From NCBI GenBank assembly GCA_964504565.1, contig CAZDEY010000006.1, forward strand, positions 220,846-284,845: DNA of 64,000 nt, in the 5' to 3' direction. The position numbers and the translations under genes are program-made. This stretch comes from Cesiribacter sp964504565. GTDB lineage: Bacteria > Bacteroidota > Bacteroidia > Cytophagales > Cyclobacteriaceae. The notes under the pieces were generated by a model. It was not told where the DNA came from. It did no database searches and worked only from the letters and a program-made list of their open reading frames with translations. Positions 57,135-64,000 of this stretch are shown piece after piece (position 1 is the first letter of the stretch; every line of letters begins with the position of its first letter).

Positions 57135-58274
57135 TTAGTATAATGCTTTATCTCCTTCGTGCGCTTCCTCGTGGTGTTCTTCTACTGCGCCGCCAAAGTA
57201 CATGGCCGCCAGCATAGTAAAGATGTAGGCCTGCAGCAAGGCCACAAACAACTCCAGGAAGTACATAAACGTGGCGAACGCCACACTAATGGGGCTAACC
57301 GCAACGCTCTGGAATATAAAGATTAGTGCAAATAAACTCAGGATAATAATGTGACCCGCCGTAATGTTGGCAAACAGACGAATCATTAGGGAGAACGGCT
57401 TAGTGAAGATACCAATGAACTCAACTATCGGCATGATTGGCAATACCGTTTTAAGCCACCACGGCACCCCGGGCGTATTAAATATATGGCCCCAGTAATG
57501 CTTGTTACCGCTAAAGGTAGTAATAAGGAATACTATTAGGGAAAGAACCAAGGTTACCGCGATATTGCCGGTTACGTTAGCCGCACCGGGTAGCAAACCT
57601 AATAGGTTGTTTATCCAGATAAAGAAGAAAATAGTAAGCAGAAACGGCATGTAACGCGCGTACTTAGGGCCAACGTTTGGCTTAGCAATATCGTCGCGCA
57701 CAAATACAATAATAGGCTCCAGAAAGCTTTGCAGACCCCGAGGAGCGGCAATTGAGTTCTTTTTATAGCGGCCGGCAATTGAGCTGAAAACTATCAGCAT
57801 AATTAGCGCACTTAGTAGCATAGAAGCTACGTTTTTAGTGATAGAAAAGTCTAACACCTTGCCTCCGTCGGCGCGAACTATATGGTCGTGTTCCAGTAAA
57901 TAGCCTTCGTAGGGAATTGGCTCGTGGGCCTCATTGTAGAAGTTGGAAGATGAGAAAACATCCAGGCCAAGATCGGATGAATAAACAATTACCGGAAGAA
58001 AGAGCGTGCCGTAGTGGCCATCAAAGAAGTGCCAGCTGTGCGAATCGGCAATGTGGTGCAGAATCATATCGCCGGGCTTAAATACCTCCTCTTCGTGGGT
58101 AGCGGCTTCTACATGCTCGGGTTCGTCAATAACCTCTTTAATGTGGTCAGGCTCATTTATAACTTCTTGCGCGTAACCTAATGATGGCCCAAATAGCCCA
58201 ATTGCGAAAGCAGAAATAAAGAACGTGGTTGTCAGTAATTTGGCAGCCGTTTGGGCTGTATCAACTATCTTCAT
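57135..58274 (-). CDS. atpB: ATP synthase F0 a subunit
   Basis: This 379-residue subunit has five to six membrane helices. The essential Arg is in LMIRLFANITAGHIIILSLFALIF. The N-terminal region is long, with a signal-like segment (TFFISAFAIGLFG) and an acidic insert, as in other Bacteroidota. It starts at 58274 (MKIVDTA). The open frame up to 58367 is not homologous. It overlaps the upstream membrane gene by 14 bases. Confidence 0.94.
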   Translation of the reverse strand: MKIVDTAQTAAKLLTTTFFISAFAIGLFGPSLGYAQEVINEPDHIKEVIDEPEHVEAATHEEEVFKPGDMILHHIADSHSWHFFDGHYGTLFLPVIVYSSDLGLDVFSSSNFYNEAHEPIPYEGYLLEHDHIVRADGGKVLDFSITKNVASMLLSALIMLIVFSSIAGRYKKNSIAAPRGLQSFLEPIIVFVRDDIAKPNVGPKYARYMPFLLTIFFFIWINNLLGLLPGAANVTGNIAVTLVLSLIVFLITTFSGNKHYWGHIFNTPGVPWWLKTVLPIMPIVEFIGIFTKPFSLMIRLFANITAGHIIILSLFALIFIFQSVAVSPISVAFATFMYFLELFVALLQAYIFTMLAAMYFGGAVEEHHEEAHEGDKALY

Positions 58275-58665
58275 GTTGGCGGTCTTCCAAATGCGGCCGC
58301 AAGTTAGTGATAAGGGAAGTAATTTCAAATATCTGAAAACACAAATAGAGAACGAAGAACACCCCAACGAAGGCCAAAGGTGCGCTAATACCCACCAGAA
58401 CTACTACAACTATATAAATTATCGCGGCAAAAAACCGGATTATCATGCCTACAAAGAAGAATGTATTGAATTGCTTAGGATATTTATTTGCCCCCCAAAT
58501 AGTAAGCGAGCTGGTACCCAACGTAAGCAAAAACAAGAATAGCAGACTCCAGTCCGCTAAAGGGTGCATAAGGTTGGGCGCAGCCAGGCGTATAACCCAT
58601 ATTAATATGTATAAACCAACTGTAAGTAACAGCAACCGAACTAGGTGAGGCTTCAATCCTTTCAT
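58261..58665 (-). CDS. AtpI-like membrane protein of the atp cluster
   Basis: This 134-residue protein has four hydrophobic helices (LLLLTVGLYILIWVIRL, WSLLFLFLLTLGTSSLTIWG, TFFFVGMIIRFFAAIIYIVVVVLVG and PLAFVGVFFVLYLCFQIFEI). It sits between atpZ and atpB where AtpI-like proteins are usually encoded. No clear sequence motif identifies it. It overlaps atpB by 14 bases. Its function may be assembly of the c ring, which is inference from position. Confidence 0.75.
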   Translation of the reverse strand: MKGLKPHLVRLLLLTVGLYILIWVIRLAAPNLMHPLADWSLLFLFLLTLGTSSLTIWGANKYPKQFNTFFFVGMIIRFFAAIIYIVVVVLVGISAPLAFVGVFFVLYLCFQIFEITSLITNLRPHLEDRQHEDS

Positions 58666-58676
58666 GTAAGTTTAGC

Positions 58677-58925
58677 TTATTCCCGGGTTAGCCCTTTTAT
58701 GGTCAGGTACAAACTTGCACCCACCGCAATAAGGGTAAGGGTCAGCAAAAATACGGGAAATTTCATTTCCAGCCATTTATCTAGCTGCATACCCCCAAAA
58801 ACCCCGGCGCATATAACCGCCGCCATCTGAAAGGCCAGGCCCGAGTACTTTAAGTAAGCATTAAGCTGTTTTGGCTGCTTTTGGGGCGTTTTCGGTTGGT
58901 TTGGCGCTGCTGGCTTCTTGTCCAT
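58677..58925 (-). CDS. atpZ: AtpZ-like F0F1 accessory protein
   Basis: This 82-residue protein has a Lys/Pro/Gln-rich N-terminus, then LNAYLKYSGLAFQMAAVICAGVFGGMQLDKWLEMKFPVFLLTLTLIAVGASLYLTIKGL. That is two membrane helices with the conserved YLKYSGLAFQM and LDKWL motifs of AtpZ. AtpZ with AtpI is linked to c-ring assembly or cation transport. It starts inside the 3' end of the bactofilin gene by 65 bases in another frame. Confidence 0.88.
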   Translation of the reverse strand: MDKKPAAPNQPKTPQKQPKQLNAYLKYSGLAFQMAAVICAGVFGGMQLDKWLEMKFPVFLLTLTLIAVGASLYLTIKGLTRE

Positions 58926-59319
58926 TTACGTTATTGGTGAATTTAATTTCCTTGGTGTCAACGCCCATTTTACAACCCCCGTTAAATATGGCACCGGCTT
59001 CAACCGACATTTTATTGGTAACTATATCGCCGTCAATTTTGGCCGATGGCTTAAGAATTAGAAGCTCGGTTACCTGCACGGTGCCGGTTACTTGCCCCTC
59101 AATATCGGCATTTTGCGCCAGCACATCGCCGTCAATATACGAGCTTGGCCCCAGTACTAATTTATTTTTAGTGCGGATGTTGCCCTTAATTTTACCGTCA
59201 ATTCTAAGGTTGCCCATCGCTTCAATATCGCCAACTATTACCGTACCGTTGTTAATATTGTTGTTGGAATTAGTTAATTGCTCTTCCGACACCTTTTTTT
59301 CTTGTTTATTATTGAACAT
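58861..59319 (-). CDS. bactofilin
   Basis: This 152-residue cytoskeletal protein has a right-handed beta-helix core (residues about 25-125). It carries the repeating pattern TVIVGDIEAMGNLRIDGKIKGNIRTKNKLVLGPSSYIDGDVLAQNADIEGQVTG of bactofilins, which polymerise into filaments. The disordered C-terminal tail (about 130-152) is encoded by the region that overlaps atpZ. It is adjacent to the M23 peptidase gene, as in many Bacteroidota, and the two may act together on the cell wall. Confidence 0.93.
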   Translation of the reverse strand: MFNNKQEKKVSEEQLTNSNNNINNGTVIVGDIEAMGNLRIDGKIKGNIRTKNKLVLGPSSYIDGDVLAQNADIEGQVTGTVQVTELLILKPSAKIDGDIVTNKMSVEAGAIFNGGCKMGVDTKEIKFTNNVNGQEASSAKPTENAPKAAKTA

Positions 59320-59343
59320 GGCTGGTTAATATTTTCAGTTAAT

Positions 59344-60219
59344 TTAAAACGAAACAAATTCTTCGGCATTAATCGGGTTTCCGTTGTACCATACCTCAAA
59401 ATGTAAGTGCGGTCCGGTAGTCAGTTCGCCGCTATTGCCGATTATTGCAATAATTTCGCCGGCTCTTACGTAATCGCCGGCCTGTTTTAGCAGCGCCGAG
59501 TTATGCTTATATAAGGTAACCACATTGGCCCGGTGCTGTATAGCTATAACGTATCCTTCTTTGGGCGTCCAGTTAGAAAACAAAACTGTACCGTCTGCTG
59601 CAGTTTTTACCGGTTCATCGGGTCGGGATACCAAATCAACCCCTAAGTGTCCTATCTTGTTATCGTACGGTGACGAGACAATACCGTTGCTTAGCGGCGA
59701 TACAAAAAATATTTCCTGCATCTCGCTCATGGAGTTGCTTAGCAACAGCCTGTCATCCAGCCCACTACCTTCAAACTCCGATCTAAGCGCCGAGTCAACA
59801 TCGGCCATCTGGTTAAGATCGGTTTCGCGGGCACTTTCGGCTAAACGGCTTCCGGCTTCGCCGCCGCTGGTTGGTATAGTATCGCTGCTTATATCGCCGG
59901 TAACTATTTGCTGAATTGAGGCTATAAAAGCTTCTTTTCTATCTACCTCCGCGGCCAGGCTATCTACCGCCATACTGAGTTCCAGCACTTGCCGGTTAGC
60001 CTCCACCTCGGCGTAGCGCGGGTCCATCCAGGCTTTTAGCAAGGTAGTAACCAGGTACAGGCTAATCAGAAGCATTATTAAAAACACCGCTACTAAAAAT
60101 ATAATACCTTTGGCATAGGTAAAACTTAAGGTTGTACGCTCGGCGAAGTTTTCCTCGTTACGTAAAATTAGTAAGTAACGATTAGAGAGCCACTCCGAGA
60201 ATGTTTTGCGGTTTTTCAA
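59344..60219 (-). CDS. membrane-anchored M23 family metallopeptidase
   Basis: This 291-residue protein has one N-terminal membrane helix (about 35-60, GIIFLVAVFLIMLLISLYLVTTLL) and a coiled-coil linker (about 75-115). The LytM-type peptidase domain (about 180-285) has motif HLGVDL and HLHFEVW for zinc and catalysis. It cleaves peptidoglycan peptides if active; the zinc ligands appear intact. It starts the bactofilin gene pair. The minus-strand TAGATTTG near 60,257 could be its -7 box. Confidence 0.9.
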   Translation of the reverse strand: MKNRKTFSEWLSNRYLLILRNEENFAERTTLSFTYAKGIIFLVAVFLIMLLISLYLVTTLLKAWMDPRYAEVEANRQVLELSMAVDSLAAEVDRKEAFIASIQQIVTGDISSDTIPTSGGEAGSRLAESARETDLNQMADVDSALRSEFEGSGLDDRLLLSNSMSEMQEIFFVSPLSNGIVSSPYDNKIGHLGVDLVSRPDEPVKTAADGTVLFSNWTPKEGYVIAIQHRANVVTLYKHNSALLKQAGDYVRAGEIIAIIGNSGELTTGPHLHFEVWYNGNPINAEEFVSF

Positions 60220-60308
60220 GAGTGCTTACAGTTAATTTTTTGTAAAATTACGGCAAATCTAAATCTTATACCGAATTGTACTTACCTAATGTACCAATTT
60301 TATAAATA

Positions 60309-62945
60309 TTGTCGTTGAAATACCATAAAAAAGATAAATACTTGCTAAAGTTCCGTTTAGAACACTTATTTAAGCTAGGCCTATTTTGGGTTGGAATTGT
60401 ACTTCTTGTAGCCTGCTCGCCGGAGAACAACAGCTTTTTAGGTCGCAGGTGGCATAATGTAACCGGCTACTACAACTCGTATTTTCTGGCCGAACAGCGC
60501 CTACAGGAAGTTCAGGCTCAGCTTCTGGAAGGGCAGGACCGAAACTTTTACCAAATTTTGCCGCTCTACCCTCAGTTCGATACCACCGCCGCCGCTCAGT
60601 ATACCGAGCAGATTGCCGAGGTAATTAAACTGGCTTCTATTTCTATAGATCGGCACAAAAAAAGTAATTGGGTTGACGATAGCTACTTAGTTATTGGCAA
60701 AGCCCGCTTTTATGCCCGCGAGTTTGCCGAGGCTACCGAAACCTTTAAGTACGTTAACACCAAAAGCGAAGACGATGAAGTGCGACACGAAGCCCTAATT
60801 TGGCTCATGCGCACCTTTATGGATAACGCTGAATTGAATAACGCCCGGGCCGTAGCCGATTACCTTCGCAAAGAAAAACTTAATAAAGATAACCTTAGAG
60901 AGTACAGCAAGGCTTTGGCGCACTACTACTACCTGCGCAATGACTACGCCCAAATGGCCGCCTACCTAACCGAAACTGCCAAGCGCAGCAATAATAAAGA
61001 AGGACGGGCACGGTTATACTTCACCCTGGGACAAATTTACCAGATGCTCGGCCAGGACGATATAGCCTATACAGCCTACCAGCGCAGCCTAAGGAGTAAC
61101 CCTGATTACGAACTTAGCTTCTACGCCCGCCTAAACTCCGCCCAAGTGGCCGATTTAGCCCAAGAAAACGATGAGCGGAAGATTCGGAAGTATTTTGCTA
61201 AGCTTCTTAAGGATAAAAAGAATGTTGAGTACCGCGATAAAATTTACTACGAAATAGGAAATTTTGAAGCCCGCCAAGAGAATTACCAGGCAGCGCTGGA
61301 TAACTATAAGCTTTCAATAGCCACCAGCGTAAATAACCCCCGCCAAAAAAGTTTTGGCTACCGCAAGCTGGCCGAAGCCTACTACGATAGCGCTAACTAC
61401 CGCCTGAGCAAAATTTATTACGATAGTGTTTCTACCACTACCCCCAATGATGAGCAAGATTATACCCTACTTCAGGAGCGGCAAAAAGTAATGGCCGATT
61501 TGGTAGATCAGTTAAATACTATTGAGGAAAAAGACAGCCTGCTTTCGTTAGCGGCCATGGACAGTACCCAGCTTTTGGCAGTATTTAACCAGATAATTGA
61601 ACAGGAGGAAGCCCAGCTGGAAGCCCAGCGCTTACAGGCTGAACGCGATGCTGCCCGAGCCAGCCGCATAACCCAAACTAATGTAGTGACGGGCTTCAAT
61701 ACCATACAGGATAATTTTGGCCTGAGCGGTGAGCAAGCCGCCGGTAAGTGGTACTTCTACAACCAATCGCTGGTTGGCATTGGCCAGGCCGAATTTGTGA
61801 AGAACTGGGGCAACCGGGCGCTGGAAGATAACTGGCGCTTAGGCAGCAACAGCCGCAATAATACCGATGTGATTACCCAGCAGCAGGCGCAGGCTACTTT
61901 TGAAGAAAACCAGCAGGTACAAGGCCAGGAAGAACTGGTTGCCGCCCGCCGAAATGAGTTTTTTGCCAGCCTGCCCACCGACGACAACGCCCGGCTAATG
62001 GCGCAGCGCGATATTGAAGTAGCCTACTATAATCTGGGCAATATCTTCAACTTTAATTTAAAGGAATATACGCCTTCGGTAACTACGTACTCAACCCTAC
62101 TGGACCGCTACCCCCAAACCGAGTATAGCCCGGAGGTACTCTTCAACTTATACCGCCTATATATTACTGTTCCTGATTCGGTAAGGGCCCAGCAGGTTAA
62201 AGAAAAACTGATAGCTGATTTTCCGCTTAGCTCCTACGCTCAGATTTTAAAGAACCCCAATTGGCAGGAAGAAAACGACCAAGCTACCGCTTACCTTAAA
62301 ACCTTGTATGCCCAGGCCTATCAATTGCAGAAACAAGAGCAGTACCCGCAGTCCGATAGTGTGCTTACCATTGGGCTAAACCAGCACCCCGGTAATTCGT
62401 TTGCCGACCACTTACACCTGTTACGTGCAATTAATACCGGACATTTGCAGAGCACCCAGGCTTACCAAGACAGCCTAACGAGCTTTATAGAAACCTACCC
62501 CGAAAGTACGCTTACCCCTTACGCCCAAGAACTGTTGAAAGCCAGCCAAAATTTCGGGGCCAATACGGCCGAAAAAGCCGGTGATGCCTACTCGCAAAAT
62601 TTTGAGCAGCCGCACTATTTTATAATGCTTTATAAGAATGATAAAACCATAGCCAATAACTTACTGCAGGAGTTTGATGCATACAATCAGAACTTGCAAA
62701 TTGAACTAAATACTACCAATATTTTATTGAATAAAGAGCGGGCATTAGTATTTGTAAGCCCTTTTGACGGCCGTAGCAGTTCAGTTCAGTACCTTAGGGA
62801 GCTGGAAAGAAGCGGGGTTTTCCGAATGGGGTTTGAGGAAGCCCGACTGCAGCCTTTGGTAATCTCTAAGGAGAATTTTGAAATTTTATATAAGAGTAAA
62901 AATGTAGAAGGGTATATTACCTTCTTTAATAAGTATTATAACTAG
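60309..62945 (+). CDS. sprE: SprE/PorW-like TPR lipoprotein of type IX secretion
   Basis: This 878-residue lipoprotein has a hydrophobic signal with lipobox VLLVAC near residue 36, followed by NSFLGRRWHNVTGYYNSYFLAEQRLQEVQ. TPR-like repeats follow over most of the protein. The central GKWYFYNQSLVGIGQAEFVKNWGNRALEDNWRLGSRS-type segment matches SprE/PorW, a periplasmic protein that connects the T9SS motor to the translocon. There is no ATG near the start: a TAA sits at 60303-60305 and only TTG codons (60309, 60315) follow, so a TTG start is required. It ends one base before the PBP gene region. Confidence 0.85.
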   Translation: MSLKYHKKDKYLLKFRLEHLFKLGLFWVGIVLLVACSPENNSFLGRRWHNVTGYYNSYFLAEQRLQEVQAQLLEGQDRNFYQILPLYPQFDTTAAAQYTEQIAEVIKLASISIDRHKKSNWVDDSYLVIGKARFYAREFAEATETFKYVNTKSEDDEVRHEALIWLMRTFMDNAELNNARAVADYLRKEKLNKDNLREYSKALAHYYYLRNDYAQMAAYLTETAKRSNNKEGRARLYFTLGQIYQMLGQDDIAYTAYQRSLRSNPDYELSFYARLNSAQVADLAQENDERKIRKYFAKLLKDKKNVEYRDKIYYEIGNFEARQENYQAALDNYKLSIATSVNNPRQKSFGYRKLAEAYYDSANYRLSKIYYDSVSTTTPNDEQDYTLLQERQKVMADLVDQLNTIEEKDSLLSLAAMDSTQLLAVFNQIIEQEEAQLEAQRLQAERDAARASRITQTNVVTGFNTIQDNFGLSGEQAAGKWYFYNQSLVGIGQAEFVKNWGNRALEDNWRLGSNSRNNTDVITQQQAQATFEENQQVQGQEELVAARRNEFFASLPTDDNARLMAQRDIEVAYYNLGNIFNFNLKEYTPSVTTYSTLLDRYPQTEYSPEVLFNLYRLYITVPDSVRAQQVKEKLIADFPLSSYAQILKNPNWQEENDQATAYLKTLYAQAYQLQKQEQYPQSDSVLTIGLNQHPGNSFADHLHLLRAINTGHLQSTQAYQDSLTSFIETYPESTLTPYAQELLKASQNFGANTAEKAGDAYSQNFEQPHYFIMLYKNDKTIANNLLQEFDAYNQNLQIELNTTNILLNKERALVFVSPFDGRSSSVQYLRELERSGVFRMGFEEARLQPLVISKENFEILYKSKNVEGYITFFNKYYN

Positions 62946-62946
62946 T

Positions 62947-64000
62947 ATGGCACAGGAGAAAAAGCCGGTGAAAAAGAAGGCCAAAAGTAAGCCAACTTGG
63001 GGCTCCAGAATATCTAAATGGGTAATTATTGGCTTATGGGTCCTGTTTGTGGGGTTTGCCATAGGTTTACCCCTGTTTATATATTCGGTTAGCGAAGATT
63101 TTATGGGGCTGTACGGCCCTATGCCGGGCTTCAAAAGCCTGGAGAACCCCGAAAATGATTTGAGTAGTGAGCTCTATAGCGCCGATGGGCAGCTTATGGG
63201 CAAGTACTACCGCCAAAACCGAGTCAACTCTACTTTCGATGAGCTTTCGCCCAACCTGGTGCAGGCCCTAATTTCTATTGAAGATGCCCGCTTTGAGCAG
63301 CACGCCGGCATTGACCCGGAGAGCATGGGCCGGGTAGCCTACGGGGTAGTTAAATACGCCGTTTCGGGCAACCGCGAAAGCCTGGCCGGCGGTGGTAGTA
63401 CCCTTTCGCAGCAGTTAGCTAAAAACCTGTTCAAACTCCGCCGCGACGATCAGTTTGAAGGCAAACTTCAGGATTTAGGCATTAGGCAACTAGATATGCT
63501 GATAACCAAAACTAAGGAGTGGTTAACAGCAGTGCGGCTAGAACGGGCCTATACTAAAAAAGAAATTCTGGCTATGTACCTGAATACCGTAGAATTTGGC
63601 AGTAACTCCTACGGTATTAAAACGGCCTCGCAAACCTTCTTCGATAAAGCCCCCAGTGAACTGAATATACAGGAGGCGGCCGTTTTAGCCGGGGTAGTGC
63701 AGGCTCCTACCCGCCTTAACCCGGTATACTATCCGGAGAACTCCATACTGAAGCGCAATACGGTAATCAATAAAATGGCCGAGCACAACTATATTACCCA
63801 AGCGCAGGCCGATAGCATTAAAGAACTTCCTATTGCCCTGGAATATAGCGTGGAAAACCAAAGCCAGGGCTTAGCCCCCTATTTCCGGTCGGCTATAAAA
63901 GACTTTTTGCATAGCTGGACCCGCGAGCACGGCTACGATCTTTACGAAGACGGTCTGAAGATTTATACCACCTTGGACTCGCGCATGCAGAAGTACGCCG
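62947..64000 (+). CDS. class A penicillin-binding protein (PBP1a-like), 3' end outside window
   Basis: The first 351 residues are visible. A Lys-rich cytoplasmic N-terminus is followed by a membrane helix (about 21-43, WVIIGLWVLFVGFAIGLPLF). The glycosyltransferase domain has EDARFEQHAGID (catalytic Glu near residue 115), GGSTLSQQLAKNLF and RAYTKKEILAMYLNTVEFG. The start of the linker to the transpeptidase domain (YTTLDSRMQKYA) is the last sequence seen. It polymerises and cross-links peptidoglycan. The gene starts one base after the SprE-like stop codon. Confidence 0.95.
   Translation, partial: MAQEKKPVKKKAKSKPTWGSRISKWVIIGLWVLFVGFAIGLPLFIYSVSEDFMGLYGPMPGFKSLENPENDLSSELYSADGQLMGKYYRQNRVNSTFDELSPNLVQALISIEDARFEQHAGIDPESMGRVAYGVVKYAVSGNRESLAGGGSTLSQQLAKNLFKLRRDDQFEGKLQDLGIRQLDMLITKTKEWLTAVRLERAYTKKEILAMYLNTVEFGSNSYGIKTASQTFFDKAPSELNIQEAAVLAGVVQAPTRLNPVYYPENSILKRNTVINKMAEHNYITQAQADSIKELPIALEYSVENQSQGLAPYFRSAIKDFLHSWTREHGYDLYEDGLKIYTTLDSRMQKYA

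Noticed and set aside
58871..59329. 152-codon plus-strand ORF opposite bactofilin
   Set aside because: It is antisense to the bactofilin gene, has a composition typical of a shadow frame and no recognisable domain.

Overview
The window looks like a chromosomal contig of a Bacteroidota bacterium, most likely order Cytophagales. The evidence is promoters of the TTTG-n18..20-TAnnTTTG type, several CarboxypepD_reg-type TonB receptors, a SprE/PorW-like type IX secretion lipoprotein, DUF4097/DUF4374/DUF4856 families, a coaX-OMP-TPR-lptC-CorC-PpiD gene order, and an atp cluster that lacks atpD/atpC beside bactofilin and M23 peptidase genes. Coding is dense and mostly on the minus strand. No rRNA, tRNA, CRISPR array, transposase or prophage was recognised. 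One short run of Ns lies at 516-527.

Layout. 1-11,347 (minus): an aerobic phenylacetate catabolic cluster. In transcription order it runs TetR regulator, paaE, paaA, paaB, paaC, paaD, paaG, paaI, mazEF, paaJ, paaY, a zeta-toxin-like kinase with a small overlapping ORF, and paaZ (cut by the window edge). PaaABCDE epoxidise phenylacetyl-CoA, PaaG isomerises it to the oxepin, PaaZ opens the ring and PaaJ carries out the terminal thiolysis. paaK, paaF and paaH are not in view. The spaces of this cluster are full of repeats: two families of palindromic elements, a 26-bp perfect palindrome, many degenerate 7- or 8-base tandem arrays, and the 3' remnant of an antitoxin-like gene. 11,445-17,601 (plus): a probable iron-acquisition operon (DUF4856 lipoprotein, imelysin-like lipoprotein with an apparent frameshift, HTTM membrane protein, TonB receptor) behind a Fur-box-like promoter. 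17,677-20,607: an ECF sigma factor with a shortened C-terminal extension, a nitroreductase and a PAS histidine kinase.

20,813-26,910 (minus): two tandem paralogous modules, each made of ECF sigma factor, membrane HEAT-repeat anti-sigma-like protein and two exported DUF4097 proteins. 27,009-31,465: quinone oxidoreductase, DUF4142 lipoprotein, SDR-DUF2867 protein and a double aspartyl-protease/PDZ protein. 31,881-40,441: a TerB-like small protein, DUF493, and the envelope cluster read coaX, OMP, TPR, lptC, small membrane protein, CorC-like, PpiD-like. 40,744-42,519: purK-purE.

42,849-47,724 (minus): a second iron/siderophore operon (TonB receptor, DUF4374 lipoprotein, PepSY membrane protein) behind another Fur-box-like site. 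47,855-48,488: an XRE regulator with a membrane partner. 48,676-49,502: a GIY-YIG nuclease gene flanked by related palindromic elements, possibly a small mobile unit. 49,523-52,745: radA and a YcbB-type L,D-transpeptidase. 53,077-60,219: atpG, A, H, F, E, B, an unnamed membrane protein, atpZ, bactofilin and M23 peptidase in reverse order. 60,309-64,000 (plus): SprE/PorW-like lipoprotein and a truncated class A penicillin-binding protein.

The most unusual features are the in-phase heptad/octad arrays that abut or invade gene ends, the duplicated sigma/HEAT/DUF4097 modules, and the GIY-YIG gene inside paired palindromes.
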